This document shows positions 33,896-42,161 of a DNA stretch of 64,000 bases, piece after piece. The position numbers were made by a program, and so were the translations under genes. Positions within the stretch are counted from its first letter, which is position 1. Every line of letters starts with the position of its first letter. Source of the DNA: Onthovicinus sp900555545 (GTDB lineage: Bacteria > Bacillota > Clostridia > Oscillospirales > Acutalibacteraceae); contig CASFPX010000008.1 in the NCBI GenBank assembly GCA_949296915.1, positions 1 to 64,000 on the forward strand, read 5' to 3'. The notes beneath the pieces were generated by a model, which worked only from the letters and a program-made list of their open reading frames with translations, was not told where the DNA came from and made no database searches.

Positions 33896-35563
33896 ATGAA
33901 ATCGGATATTGAAATTGCACGCGAGGCAAAAATACTCCCCATCCGGGAGATTGCATCCCGGCTTGGACTGGATGAGGATGAGATTGAATTTTATGGCAAA
34001 TACAAGGCCAAAATTACGAACAGTGCGCTGGAACGCCTGGCCGGACGGCCGGATGGGAAGCTCGTTCTGGTGACGGCCATCAACCCAACCCCGGCGGGCG
34101 AGGGGAAGACAACCACGACCGTGGGCCTCGGTGAGGCCATGGCCAAGATCGGCAAAAAAGCGGTGCTCGCCCTGCGGGAGCCCTCCCTTGGTCCGGTGTT
34201 CGGCGTCAAGGGCGGCGCGGCCGGCGGCGGGTATGCCCAGGCAGTGCCCATGGAGGATATCAACCTGCATTTTACAGGCGATATGCACGCCATCACAGCG
34301 GCCAACAACCTGTTGTGCGCGCTGCTGGATAACCATTTGCAGCAGGGAAACGCCCTGCAAATCGACCCGCGCCGCGTACTCTTTAAGCGCTGCCTGGATA
34401 TGAACGACCGCGCCCTGCGCAACATCGTTATCGGTATGGGCGGCAAGGCGAACGGCGTGGTGCGCGAGGATCATTTTATCATCACCGTCGCCAGTGAGAT
34501 CATGGCGATCCTCTGCCTGGCGGACGATATGGAGGACCTCAAACGCCGCCTGGGGGAGATCCTGGTCGCCTATACCTATGGCGGGCAGCCCGTCTATGCG
34601 CGCGATCTGAACGCCGTGGGTTCTATGGCCGTCCTGCTTAAAGACGCGATCAATCCGAATCTGGTCCAGACGCTGGAGAATACGCCGGTGCTCATGCACG
34701 GCGGCCCGTTCGCCAACATCGCACACGGCTGCAACTCCGTCCGGGCCACACGGGCTGCGCTCAAGCTCGGCGACTACTGTATCACGGAGGCGGGCTTTGG
34801 GTCCGACCTCGGCGCGGAGAAATTCCTCGATATCAAGTGCCGCCTGGCAGGGTTGAGCCCGGATGCCATTGTCGTAGTCGCCACGCTGCGCGCACTCAAG
34901 TACAACGGCGGCGTGCCCAAGGCGGATACCGGCAAGGAGAATGTTGCGGCGCTGAAAAAAGGCTTTGCCAACCTGGGCGCCCACGTGGAGAATATGCGCA
35001 AGTACGGTGTACCCGTGGTGGTGGCCATCAACCGCTTTTTGACGGATACAGAGGATGAGCTCAGGGCACTGGAGGAATATTGTGCCTCTATCCATGTGGA
35101 ATATGCACTCAGCGAGGTGTTTGCCAAGGGCGGTGCCGGCGGGGTTGATCTGGCGGAAAAAATTGTGCGCGCCTGCGAGCAGCCAAAGCAGTTCCACATG
35201 ATCTATGAGGATTCGGATCCCTTTGAGACCAAAATGGACAAAATTGCCCGGGAAATCTACGGCGCCGACGGCGTGGCCTACACGGATGCTGCACGGAAGG
35301 AACTGGCAAATATCCGCTCCCTGGGCAAGGACCACCTGCCTGTCTGTGTGGCAAAGACGCAGTATTCCCTCTCCGACGATGCGTCCAAGCTCGGCCGTCC
35401 GGAACACTTTACCATCACGGTACGGGAGCTGCGCCTGTCCGCAGGGGCCGGATTTATCGTGGCGCTGACGGGGAATATTATGACCATGCCCGGCCTGCCG
35501 AAAAAGCCGGCAGCCGAGGCTATTGATATTGGCAGCGATTTTGAAATTACAGGATTATTCTGA
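33896..35563 (+). CDS. fhs: Formate-tetrahydrofolate ligase (10-formyl-THF synthetase)
   Basis: 555 aa, normal length, from ATG 33896 with GGAGG 8 nt upstream. It starts MKSDIEIAREAKILPI; the P-loop is NPTPAGEGKTTTTVGL, followed by LREPSLGPVFGVKGGAAGGG and the family signature HGGPFANIAHGCNS. It joins formate to tetrahydrofolate using ATP, feeding purine synthesis and one-carbon metabolism (or the acetyl-CoA pathway methyl branch if the organism has it). It has its own promoter and is followed after 39 nt by a Cof-type phosphatase, perhaps in one transcript. Confidence 0.97.
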   Translation: MKSDIEIAREAKILPIREIASRLGLDEDEIEFYGKYKAKITNSALERLAGRPDGKLVLVTAINPTPAGEGKTTTTVGLGEAMAKIGKKAVLALREPSLGPVFGVKGGAAGGGYAQAVPMEDINLHFTGDMHAITAANNLLCALLDNHLQQGNALQIDPRRVLFKRCLDMNDRALRNIVIGMGGKANGVVREDHFIITVASEIMAILCLADDMEDLKRRLGEILVAYTYGGQPVYARDLNAVGSMAVLLKDAINPNLVQTLENTPVLMHGGPFANIAHGCNSVRATRAALKLGDYCITEAGFGSDLGAEKFLDIKCRLAGLSPDAIVVVATLRALKYNGGVPKADTGKENVAALKKGFANLGAHVENMRKYGVPVVVAINRFLTDTEDELRALEEYCASIHVEYALSEVFAKGGAGGVDLAEKIVRACEQPKQFHMIYEDSDPFETKMDKIAREIYGADGVAYTDAARKELANIRSLGKDHLPVCVAKTQYSLSDDASKLGRPEHFTITVRELRLSAGAGFIVALTGNIMTMPGLPKKPAAEAIDIGSDFEITGLF

Positions 35564-35602
35564 TCCCATTGACAACGGAGAATCGAGAGAGGAGCGAGGA
35601 AT

Positions 35603-36439
35603 TTGATTAAACTCGTGGCCATTGACCTGGATGGAACGCTGCTCGGCGCGGATCATGAGTCGGTCACCCGGCGTACGGCCGATGCTCTGCGCGCGGCACG
35701 GGAGGCGGGGATTCAGCTGGTGATTTCCACCGGGCGTATGTATAGGAATATCCCGGAGCCGGTACGGGAGGCCTGCAAGACGGATTATGTGATTTCCTCC
35801 AATGGGGCGGCCGTATGGGATACGCGCAGGGACGCAATTGTCTACGGCAAGCCGATCCGCTATGCCAAGGCGGGTCAGATCATCGGCCTGCTCAATCGGG
35901 AGCATGTGTATTATGAGATGTACTATCAGGGCGCCTCTTATGCGGACCGCTCCTGCTATGACGCGATCAACCGCGATCTGCTCCCGGACTGGTATGAGAA
36001 GCGTATCCGCGTCCACTCCAAGCCGGTGGACAATGCCCTGAACTTCGCCGTAGTGGGCAAGCGCGATATTGAAAAGTTCAACATCCCGTTCCTGCGGGAG
36101 GAGCCCTACCGCAAGCTGTGGAGTGAGATCGCGGCTCTGGGTGGGCTGGAGCTTGTCTCCTCGCTGGAGAACAATATCGAGGTCAACGCCGCCGGCGCCG
36201 ATAAGGGCGATGCCCTGATGCACCTGTGCAACCAGCTGGGGATCGACCGCACGGAGGTCCTCGCCATCGGGGACAGTGGCAACGACGTGCAGATGCTCCA
36301 CTATGCGGGCGTTTCCGTCGCGATGGGCAACGCCACGCCGCATGTCAAGACGCTGGCCGGCTATGTCTGCCCCTCCAATGAGGAGGACGGCGTGGCCATT
36401 GTGCTGGAGGGTCTGGTCCAAAAGTACCGGGGCGCATAA
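35603..36439 (+). CDS. Cof-type HAD phosphatase
   Basis: 278 aa from TTG 35603. HAD motif I is AIDLDGTLLG, motif II VISTGRMYRN, and the C-terminal motifs are DKGDALMHLCNQLGI and AIGDSGNDVQMLHYAG. The type IIB cap lies between. Relatives remove phosphate from sugar phosphates, FMN or pyridoxal phosphate; the substrate cannot be inferred. It ends within a terminator hairpin. Confidence 0.88.
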   Translation: MIKLVAIDLDGTLLGADHESVTRRTADALRAAREAGIQLVISTGRMYRNIPEPVREACKTDYVISSNGAAVWDTRRDAIVYGKPIRYAKAGQIIGLLNREHVYYEMYYQGASYADRSCYDAINRDLLPDWYEKRIRVHSKPVDNALNFAVVGKRDIEKFNIPFLREEPYRKLWSEIAALGGLELVSSLENNIEVNAAGADKGDALMHLCNQLGIDRTEVLAIGDSGNDVQMLHYAGVSVAMGNATPHVKTLAGYVCPSNEEDGVAIVLEGLVQKYRGA

Positions 36440-36450
36440 GCCCCGGTTTT
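36426..36450 (+). terminator. Terminator of the fhs-HAD unit
   Basis: ACCGGGGC pairs with GCCCCGGT around GCATAA (the loop holds the stop codon), followed by TTTT. Confidence 0.7.
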
Positions 36451-36491
36451 GCCGATGATCCAAATTATTGTACTGAACTCAAAAATTTCTC

Positions 36492-36520
36492 TTTACTTTA
36501 GCGTGATAATATGATAAAAT
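36492..36520 (+). promoter_or_regulatory. Promoter of the amino-acid ABC operon
   Basis: TTTACT (36492-36497), a 17-nt spacer ending TGA and TAAAAT (36515-36520) form an extended -10 promoter. The leader to the start codon is about 65 nt; no riboswitch was recognised in it. Confidence 0.65.
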
Positions 36521-36589
36521 AACGGCAGATGAAAGAGGGCTGCGCTGCGGCCCCTGCAACAGGAAGAAACGGAAAAGGAGTTATCACCT

Positions 36590-37408
36590 ATGAAAAAGAG
36601 AATTTTGGCCCTTGCCGCCGTCGCGGCACTCGCGCTGTCTATGTTCGCATTCGGCGCATGTTCCAATCAGACAAATAACGACGATGCCCAGGGGGAGAGC
36701 GCCAACAATACGTCGGCCGACACACTTGTCGTCGGGTTTGACCCCGGCCAGCCGCCCATGGGCTATACGGATGAGAGCGGCAATTATGTCGGATTTGACA
36801 TTGATTTGGCCAAGGAGGTTGCCAGCCGCCTGAATATGAAGGTGCAATTCCAGCCCATCAACTGGGATGCCAAGCAGATGGAATTGGAGTCGGGCAATAT
36901 TGACTGCATTTGGAACGGCTTTACGATCGAGGGCCGTGAGGACGACTACACCTGGAGCGATCCCTATATGCAGAATGAGCAGGTCTTTGTTGTAAAGAAG
37001 GGGTCGGATATCAAGACAAAGGAAGATCTTGCCGGTAAGACGCTCGCCTATCAGAAGGACTCCAGTGCTTCCGCTGCACTTGAAAAAAATCCGGAGTTCA
37101 TGGCGACACTCGGCAACTCCACACAGACGGATACCAACCTGAACGCATTGCTGGAGGTTCAGACCGGGTCCGCAGATGCGGCGCTGCTCGATTCCACCAT
37201 GGCGGAGTACAATATTACCAAGCAGGGCGGCGAATATGAAGTTTTAGAGGAGCCGCTCTCCGCTGAAAATTATGGCATCGGCTTTAAGCTTGGCAATACG
37301 GAGCTGCGCGACAAGGTGCAGGGTGCGCTGGATGCAATGGTGGAGGACGGAACATTTGCCAAGATCTCCAATGAGTGGTTTGGCCGTGACGTCAGCATCA
37401 AAAAATAA
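36590..37408 (+). CDS. Amino-acid ABC transporter substrate-binding lipoprotein
   Basis: 272 aa. Residues 1-23 are a lipoprotein signal (MKKRILALAAVAALALSMF) ending in lipobox FGAC, followed by an Asn/Ser linker. The SBP family 3 fold starts LVVGFDPGQPPMGYTDESGN, then VGFDIDLAKEVASRL and DCIWNGFTI; these residues bind the alpha-amino and carboxyl groups of polar amino acids. It is anchored outside the membrane and delivers substrate to the permease and ATPase encoded next. A strong hairpin after its stop likely makes it more abundant than the downstream proteins. Confidence 0.93.
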   Translation: MKKRILALAAVAALALSMFAFGACSNQTNNDDAQGESANNTSADTLVVGFDPGQPPMGYTDESGNYVGFDIDLAKEVASRLNMKVQFQPINWDAKQMELESGNIDCIWNGFTIEGREDDYTWSDPYMQNEQVFVVKKGSDIKTKEDLAGKTLAYQKDSSASAALEKNPEFMATLGNSTQTDTNLNALLEVQTGSADAALLDSTMAEYNITKQGGEYEVLEEPLSAENYGIGFKLGNTELRDKVQGALDAMVEDGTFAKISNEWFGRDVSIKK

Positions 37409-37409
37409 A

Positions 37410-37486
37410 ATCGGATAGCGTTAACAGTCGGTTCAACGGAGCGGGGGCGCGGGAAAGCGCGTCCGCTCCGCTTGTGTCTATCCGAT
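37410..37486 (+). promoter_or_regulatory. Large nested intercistronic hairpin between SBP and permease genes
   Basis: Outer arms ATCGGATAG (37410-37418) and CTATCCGAT (37478-37486) pair perfectly. Inside, CGGAGCGG-GGG-CGCG pairs with CGCG-T-CCGCTCCG around GGAAA. There is no T-run, so it probably protects the 3' end of the SBP message or gives partial attenuation, setting the usual excess of binding protein. Confidence 0.65.
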
Positions 37487-37517
37487 AGATGATACGTTGT
37501 GGATTGTGAGGTTGATT

Positions 37518-38279
37518 ATGACTGAGACAATGCTTTTAGCGGCTGATCTCGATTATGCACTGATTGTGGATCAGTTGCTGGGCGGCATGGGCGTGCTGCT
37601 CGAAATCTTTTTCCTGACGCTGCTTTTTTCAATGCCGCTTGGTATTTTGATCGTTCTGGGGCGGATGGCCAGGAACATCGTGATACGCTCAATTTTCAAA
37701 TTTTACATATCGGTGATGCGCGGTACGCCGTTGATGCTTCAGCTGATTGCGGTCTATTTTGGGCCGTACTATCTGTTCCACATCAATCTCTCCTCCTTCC
37801 CGTTTGACTACCGGATGGTGGCGGCGATTATTGCGTTCACACTCAACTATGCCGCCTATTTTGCGGAGATTTACCGCGGCGGGATCGAGGCGGTGCCGCA
37901 GGGCCAGCGTGAGGCCGGTCAGATTCTCGGATATTCCAGACCGCAGATTTTCTTCCGCATTGTGCTGCCGCAGGTGGTCCGCAACGTACTGCCCAGCGTG
38001 ACCAATGAGATTATCACGCTGGTAAAGGACACCTCTCTGGCGTTCACCATCTCCATTATGGAGATGTTTACCGTGGCCAAAGCGCTTATGTCCTCGGAGT
38101 CCTCACTGGTTCCGCTCGTCGTGGCCGGTGTGTTCTACTACGTGATGAACCTGATCATTGCCTTTGTGATGGGCAGGATCGAGAAGGCCATGAGCTATTA
38201 CGACCGAAAGGAGACAAAGGACGATGACAGAACAAAGGCGAAATCCAAGCTCTTCCGCATCGGCAAGCGCTCTGCTTGA
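37518..38279 (+). CDS. Amino-acid ABC transporter permease
   Basis: 253 aa from ATG 37518 with TGAGG 7 nt upstream. Five or so membrane segments; residues from about 30 form the His/Glu/Gln/Arg/opine-type permease domain, with YISVMRGTPLMLQLIAVYFG and the EAA loop YRGGIEAVPQGQREAGQILGYS. It forms the membrane channel of the polar amino-acid importer. Its 3' end overlaps the ATPase gene by 56 nt. Confidence 0.93.
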   Translation: MTETMLLAADLDYALIVDQLLGGMGVLLEIFFLTLLFSMPLGILIVLGRMARNIVIRSIFKFYISVMRGTPLMLQLIAVYFGPYYLFHINLSSFPFDYRMVAAIIAFTLNYAAYFAEIYRGGIEAVPQGQREAGQILGYSRPQIFFRIVLPQVVRNVLPSVTNEIITLVKDTSLAFTISIMEMFTVAKALMSSESSLVPLVVAGVFYYVMNLIIAFVMGRIEKAMSYYDRKETKDDDRTKAKSKLFRIGKRSA

Positions 38280-39033
38280 GATTAAAAACCTGCGCAAGAG
38301 CTTTGGCAAAAATGTTGTCATTCAGGACATCTCCATCCAGGTGAACCGGGGGGAGGTCGTCTCCATTATCGGGCCGTCCGGGTCGGGCAAATCGACGCTC
38401 CTGCGCTGTGCGACGATGTTGGAAAAGGCCAATCAGGGTGTGATCCTGTACGACGGCGCCCAGATGTTTGGCCCGAACGAAAAGGGAAAGTACGCCTATG
38501 CGCCCAAGGCGCAGCTCAAGGAGATCCAGCGCAAATACGGGCTGGTGTTCCAGAACTTCAACCTGTTCCCCCACTTCTCCGTGATCCGCAACGTGACGGA
38601 TGCGCTGGTACAGGTGCTTAAAATGGATAAAAACGAGGCGCGCGAGCGCGGGATGGAACTGCTGGGCAAGATGGGCCTGGCCGATAAGGCGGACGCCTAT
38701 CCGAGCACGCTCTCCGGCGGGCAGCAGCAGCGCGTTTCCATTGCGCGGGCGCTCGCCATGCGGCCGGAGATCCTGTTTTTCGATGAGCCGACCAGTGCAC
38801 TTGATCCGGAGCTGACGGGCGAGATCCTCAAGGTGATCCGCTCGCTGGCGGAGGAACACATGACCATGGTCATCGTCACGCATGAGATGGCGTTTGCCCG
38901 CGAGGTGTCCGACCGCGTGATTTTTATGGATCAGGGCGTCATTATCGAGCAGGGCGACGCTAAAGAGGTCATGGATCACCCGAAGAGCGAACGGACCAAG
39001 TCGTTCATCCGGCGGTTGGAGAGCCGGGAATAG
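38224..39033 (+). CDS. Amino-acid ABC transporter ATP-binding protein
   Basis: 269 aa from ATG 38224 (AAAGGAG upstream). Walker A IIGPSGSGKSTLLR, Q-loop YGLVFQNFNLFPHFS, signature TLSGGQQQRVSIARAL, Walker B ILFFDEPTSALDPE and switch His in VIVTHEMAFA are all present: a complete GlnQ-type ATPase. The first 15 residues (Ser-rich) are extra and overlap the permease gene in another frame. It powers uptake of a polar amino acid. Confidence 0.95.
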   Translation: MTEQRRNPSSSASASALLEIKNLRKSFGKNVVIQDISIQVNRGEVVSIIGPSGSGKSTLLRCATMLEKANQGVILYDGAQMFGPNEKGKYAYAPKAQLKEIQRKYGLVFQNFNLFPHFSVIRNVTDALVQVLKMDKNEARERGMELLGKMGLADKADAYPSTLSGGQQQRVSIARALAMRPEILFFDEPTSALDPELTGEILKVIRSLAEEHMTMVIVTHEMAFAREVSDRVIFMDQGVIIEQGDAKEVMDHPKSERTKSFIRRLESRE

Positions 39034-39044
39034 GGGGAACTCCA

Positions 39045-40071
39045 GTGGGACAGGCAGTCAAAAAACGGGTGATGTACTTCGACCTATTGAATATTTGCGC
39101 CGCCATGTGTGTGATCCTGCTGCATTGCAACGGGATCTCCCATACGTATTCGGACACGCTCGCATGGAAGCAGGCCATGCTGGTGGAGACGGTCTGCTAT
39201 TGGGCAGTGCCGGTGTTCCTGATGTTGTCGGGCGCCAATCTGATGGGGTATCGGGATAAGTACAGCACTGCGGAGTTTTTCAAAAAGCGCTTTGTACACA
39301 CGGTGATCCCCTTTGTGGCCTGGTCGCTGATCAACGCGGCCCTCAAGGGGTTTAATTTGGTGGAGATTGGCTGGCAGGGAGTCATGAACCACCTGTTCCT
39401 CTCCAAATTTGAAAATGTATACTGGTTTTTTATTCCGCTTTTTGCCGTTTATCTTTCTATGCCGGTGCTCTCCCTGCTCCGGGAGAACCGGCGGATCCTG
39501 TGGTATATGGTGGGCGGCGCGTTCCTGCTTCAATCTACGCTGCCTGCGTTGTTCCGATACGCGGGATTGTCATGGAACGGATCACTGTCCATGCTGACGA
39601 TGGGGGGGTACCTGATCTATCCCGTCCTCGGTTATCTGCTCTCCGTGACGGATCTGACGCGGGCGCAGCGGGCGGGAATCTACCTGTTGGGCATTTTCGG
39701 AGCGGCGTTGCGTTACTTTGGTACCTGGTTCCTTTCCGCGCGGGATGGTACGCTCAATCAGACCTTTTTCAGCTACACGGAGTATTATGCGGTGTTCTTA
39801 TCGGTGGCAGTATTTGTACTCTTCAAGCAAATCTTTGGTAAAAGCGGGGGGGGGGTCACATTCGGGGTTGCAAAAAATCACGCGCGAACTCTCCGGGTGT
39901 AGTTTTGGGGTCTATTTGATCCATATGACGGTGTACCGCGCACTCAGCCAGGTGATCCCCGTGAATTGCTGGGAGTGGCGGATCTTAGTGCCGTTCCTGA
40001 TCTATGCCATTGCGGTGGCGGTGACGTTTGTACTCCGTAGGATTCCAATTGTCAAATATATTATCCCGTAA
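39045..40071 (+). CDS. Acyltransferase family 3 membrane protein, off-frame at a ten-G tract
   Basis: GTG 39045 has GGGGGA 8 nt upstream. The frame encodes a multi-pass acyltransferase (YFDLLNICAAMCVILLHCNG, WAVPVFLMLSGANLMGYRDK, VIPFVAWSLINAAL) until G10 at 39846-39855. With ten G it runs into an unrelated tail and stops at 39902. With nine G it would continue S-H-S-G-L-Q-K-I-T-R, then GCSFGVYLIHMTVYRALSQV with the last membrane segments, ending at 40071 (341 aa, normal for the family). These enzymes acetylate or otherwise acylate envelope glycans. The long homopolymer suggests on/off switching by slipped-strand mispairing, though an assembly error is possible. Confidence 0.8.
39846..39855 (+). 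repeat. G10 homopolymer inside acyltransferase gene
   Basis: Ten consecutive G in the coding strand. Removing one base (or adding two) joins the two halves of the acyltransferase in frame. Runs of this length are mutable by replication slippage. Confidence 0.9.
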
Positions 40072-40083
40072 AGGGTGAGTGCT

Positions 40084-40656
40084 ATGACAAAGCGGCGCTG
40101 GATCGAGCTGATAGTTTGTATTCTATGTATTGGATCTGGATTGGGGCTGGGGGCGCTTTCAAAATACTGCGATGTCGCCGCAAACCCGTTCCTGTCCCTG
40201 ATCGGCGAGGTGACGTCGGGGATTTCCATTTGGGCGATGGTCTGCGTCTGTATCACACTGGCGGCCGACCGCCCTGTGTGGGCGGGTGCGTATGTGTTTT
40301 TCTTCCTGGGCGGTATGCTGGTAGCCTATTATCTGGTTTCCGCCTATTACGTCGGATATACGTACCTCCCGGCGATTCGCTTTTGGAGCGTGGCGGCTGT
40401 GGCTTCCTTTGGGCTGGGGTGGCTGGAGTGGTATATCCGTACCCCTGGGCGGCTGGGCAGCGTTTTGCGGTGTATGACCGTATTGGGTGTCCCGTTGCTG
40501 ATTATCGCCGATACGGTGATGATATTTGATTTTGGGGCGATAGTAGCCAGTGTGGCGCTGTATGCGGCCTTTGTCTGGTTCCTCAAGCGCAGGTTGAAAT
40601 TGCGGCTGCTGCCGCGAGTCAAAAATATGGATAAAAAGAACCATCCGCAGCGATAA
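40084..40656 (+). CDS. Integral membrane protein of unknown function
   Basis: 190 aa from ATG 40084, with AAAGGGTGAG upstream. About five or six membrane segments (for example IELIVCILCIGSGLGLGAL and GVPLLIIADTVMIFDFGAIV), and a basic C-terminal tail. No family was recognised. It starts 13 nt after the acyltransferase and ends in a terminator, so it is co-transcribed with that gene; it may work on the same envelope component. Confidence 0.6.
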   Translation: MTKRRWIELIVCILCIGSGLGLGALSKYCDVAANPFLSLIGEVTSGISIWAMVCVCITLAADRPVWAGAYVFFFLGGMLVAYYLVSAYYVGYTYLPAIRFWSVAAVASFGLGWLEWYIRTPGRLGSVLRCMTVLGVPLLIIADTVMIFDFGAIVASVALYAAFVWFLKRRLKLRLLPRVKNMDKKNHPQR

Positions 40657-40672
40657 AGCGGATGGTTTTTTA
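40639..40672 (+). terminator. Terminator after acyltransferase operon
   Basis: AACCATCCGC pairs perfectly with GCGGATGGTT around 9 nt (with the stop codon in the loop) and is followed by six T. Confidence 0.88.
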
Positions 40673-40726
40673 TATGGAGGATAAAGGGCGTTCCTTGAAC
40701 AGTTCGACCGTGGAGAATACAACCCC

Positions 40727-40749
40727 AGCCTCCCTTACACAGGGAGGCC
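40727..40749. repeat. Half-copy of dispersed repeat
   Basis: AGCCTCCCTTACACAGGGAGGCC is a short near-palindromic copy of the repeat ends; it lies 20 bases before the fuller copy. Confidence 0.55.
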
Positions 40750-40768
40750 ATAGAAAGAACAAACCATA

Positions 40769-40914
40769 CGCCTCCCCTGTGTAAGGGGAGGTGGCGAAGC
40801 CGTAGGCTGAGACGGAGGGGTTGTTATAAGGAAAAGATTAGTAAAAAGCCCACGGTTTTCATCCGACAATCCCCCAGTCGCTCCGCGACAGCCCCCTTTA
40901 CACAAGGGGGCCTT
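40769..40914. repeat. Dispersed MITE-like repeat, copy 2
   Basis: Bounded by GCCTCCCCTGTGTAAGGGGAGG on the left and CCCCCTTTACACAAGGGGGCC on the right. It shares the internal block GGAGGTGGC..GAGACGGAGGGGTTGTT and the mirrored CAATCCCCCAGTCGCTCCGCGACAG with copy 1 at 5.2 kb. There is no coding capacity. It and the half-copy occupy most of the 416-base gap before the XRE gene; the rest (40915-41023) is AT-rich with a degenerate GTAAGGGGACC end and no gene. Confidence 0.72.
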
Positions 40915-41023
40915 GTATTTGCAACTTGTAAGGGGACCTTGAATTTGAATAGAAAAAATTTCCAAAATTATCCTTTTGCGATATTTAATGGCTCAAAAGT
41001 CAACAATGGATGCACCGTTTCGG

Positions 41024-41048
41024 CTAAACTATATTCATAACAGTTTAG
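41024..41048. promoter_or_regulatory. Inverted repeat upstream of XRE gene
   Basis: CTAAACT (41024-41030) and AGTTTAG (41042-41048) form a perfect 7-bp dyad 24 bases before the start codon. It is a candidate autoregulatory operator of the XRE protein. Confidence 0.5.
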
Positions 41049-41072
41049 ATGCTTGCTAAAGGTAGAATATAA

Positions 41073-41348
41073 ATGAGCACAAAATTTATGATACCCGGGA
41101 ATATCTGCGCCGATCGAATTAAATTGGGCAGAGCCTTACAATCGCCTCCGATTACACAGGAGGAGCTGGCGATCCGTATTCAGTTGATGGGATATGCAGA
41201 TATGACCAAGCTGATTATCTCGAGAATCGAAAGCAATCGCCGTCATGTGTGTGATGTGGAATTAAAAATTATTGCGGAAGCGTTAAATGTATCGATGGAA
41301 TGGCTGGTGGGTAAAGATGATGCCTTGTTCCCGAAGCGCAGTAGCTGA
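41073..41348 (+). CDS. Small XRE-family helix-turn-helix protein (plus-strand paralogue)
   Basis: 91 aa with AAAGGTAG upstream. An XRE/Cro DNA-binding fold spans most of the protein: GNICADRIKLGRALQSPPIT, then QEELAIRIQLMG as first helix of the HTH, LIISRIESNRRHVCDVEL and a C-terminal ALNVSMEWLVGK. It has no sensor domain. It is about 70% identical over 70 residues to the protein encoded convergently at 41372-41647. Regulates unknown targets, possibly itself through the dyad at 41024-41048. Confidence 0.85.
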   Translation: MSTKFMIPGNICADRIKLGRALQSPPITQEELAIRIQLMGYADMTKLIISRIESNRRHVCDVELKIIAEALNVSMEWLVGKDDALFPKRSS

Positions 41349-41371
41349 ATCATCTGAACATTATCACACTT

Positions 41372-41647
41372 TCATTTGATATTATGATTTATTTGATTGC
41401 TCGCGTCAATCAACCATTCTATGGGAACATCCAACGCCCTGGAAATGATCCATAATTCGGCATCGCAAACATGACGTTGGTTCTTCTCAATCCGGGAAAT
41501 AATGAGCGGTGTCATACGCTCAACCCCCATTAACTGAATCCTGATTGCCAATTCAGATTGGGTTAGGGGTGGTTTTTGCAGAGCACGCCCAAGCCGCACG
41601 CGATCCGCACATAGATTTCCATTGATTATAAATGGCGAGTTTTTCAT
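41372..41647 (-). CDS. Small XRE-family helix-turn-helix protein (minus-strand paralogue)
   Basis: 91 aa, ATG 41647 with AAGGATG upstream. GNLCADRVRLGRALQKPPLT, SELAIRIQLMG, LIISRIEKNQRHVCDAEL and ALDVPIEWLI align without gaps to its convergent neighbour; main differences are in the variable helix (VERMTP versus YADMTK) and the tails. Stops of the two genes are 23 bp apart with no terminator between, so their transcripts should overlap. It is preceded by AT-rich promoter-like sequence (TATATATAAT near 41680-41695). Confidence 0.85.
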   Translation of the reverse strand: MKNSPFIINGNLCADRVRLGRALQKPPLTQSELAIRIQLMGVERMTPLIISRIEKNQRHVCDAELWIISRALDVPIEWLIDASNQINHNIK

Positions 41648-42161
41648 GTAATATCATCCTTAATCCATGAATTTGGCTCTATTATATATAATCACGCGCC
41701 AAAAGTCAGAACAGCCTGTACCTAAAAGATACAGACTGTACAATTCATAAAAAATTTACAATTAAAGTGCTGGACAGGGGAGCGGCACGGTGAACAGCCT
41801 TGCGTGGGCTGATGGACAGGCACGCGATCCATTTTCCCCTTTTGTTTTGCCATAATCCGAGAGATGGCAAGCAGATTTACGGACCGGTACAGGGACCGCA
41901 AGGTCTTATTCACATTATAGTTTTCTGTCGGGATGGATGGCCGAATAAACGCCATACCAACAAACCACCTTTTACCGGCAGACAACCTCTTCCTTCGCAG
42001 GGGCTCCCTGTGTCGGCAAAAAAGGTGCGGGATCCAAAGACCCCGCGCCTTTTGAGTATTTATGGAACGTTTGGTTTACGGATATTTCTCCAGCGTGATG
42101 CACGCCCGGCCTGCGTCAATGCACAGGGGAATACGGCAGATCAACCGCATTCCCCCGATTT
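41648..42161. other. Long intergenic region without a convincing gene
   Basis: About 514 bases. It holds the promoter region of the minus-strand XRE gene, the GDPD terminator (42018-42053) and a plus-strand hairpin followed by T5 (42126-42163) that touches the GDPD stop. An 87-codon minus-strand frame (41722-41985) has no family signature. The plus-strand hairpin has no assigned gene, leaving room for a small RNA, but nothing more can be supported. Confidence 0.5.
42018..42053 (-). terminator. Terminator of GDPD gene
   Basis: On the minus strand GGCGCGGGG and CCGCACC pair around TCTTTGGATC and are followed by six T; A-rich and T-rich flanks make it usable in both directions. Confidence 0.65.

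Noticed and set aside
33872..35407. 511-codon minus-strand frame opposite fhs
   Set aside because: Shadow of formate-tetrahydrofolate ligase; no start signal or homology visible.
41722..41985. 87-codon minus-strand frame in the intergenic region
   Set aside because: No clear ribosome site, no recognisable motif, odd Cys-rich tail; might be a remnant but cannot be supported.
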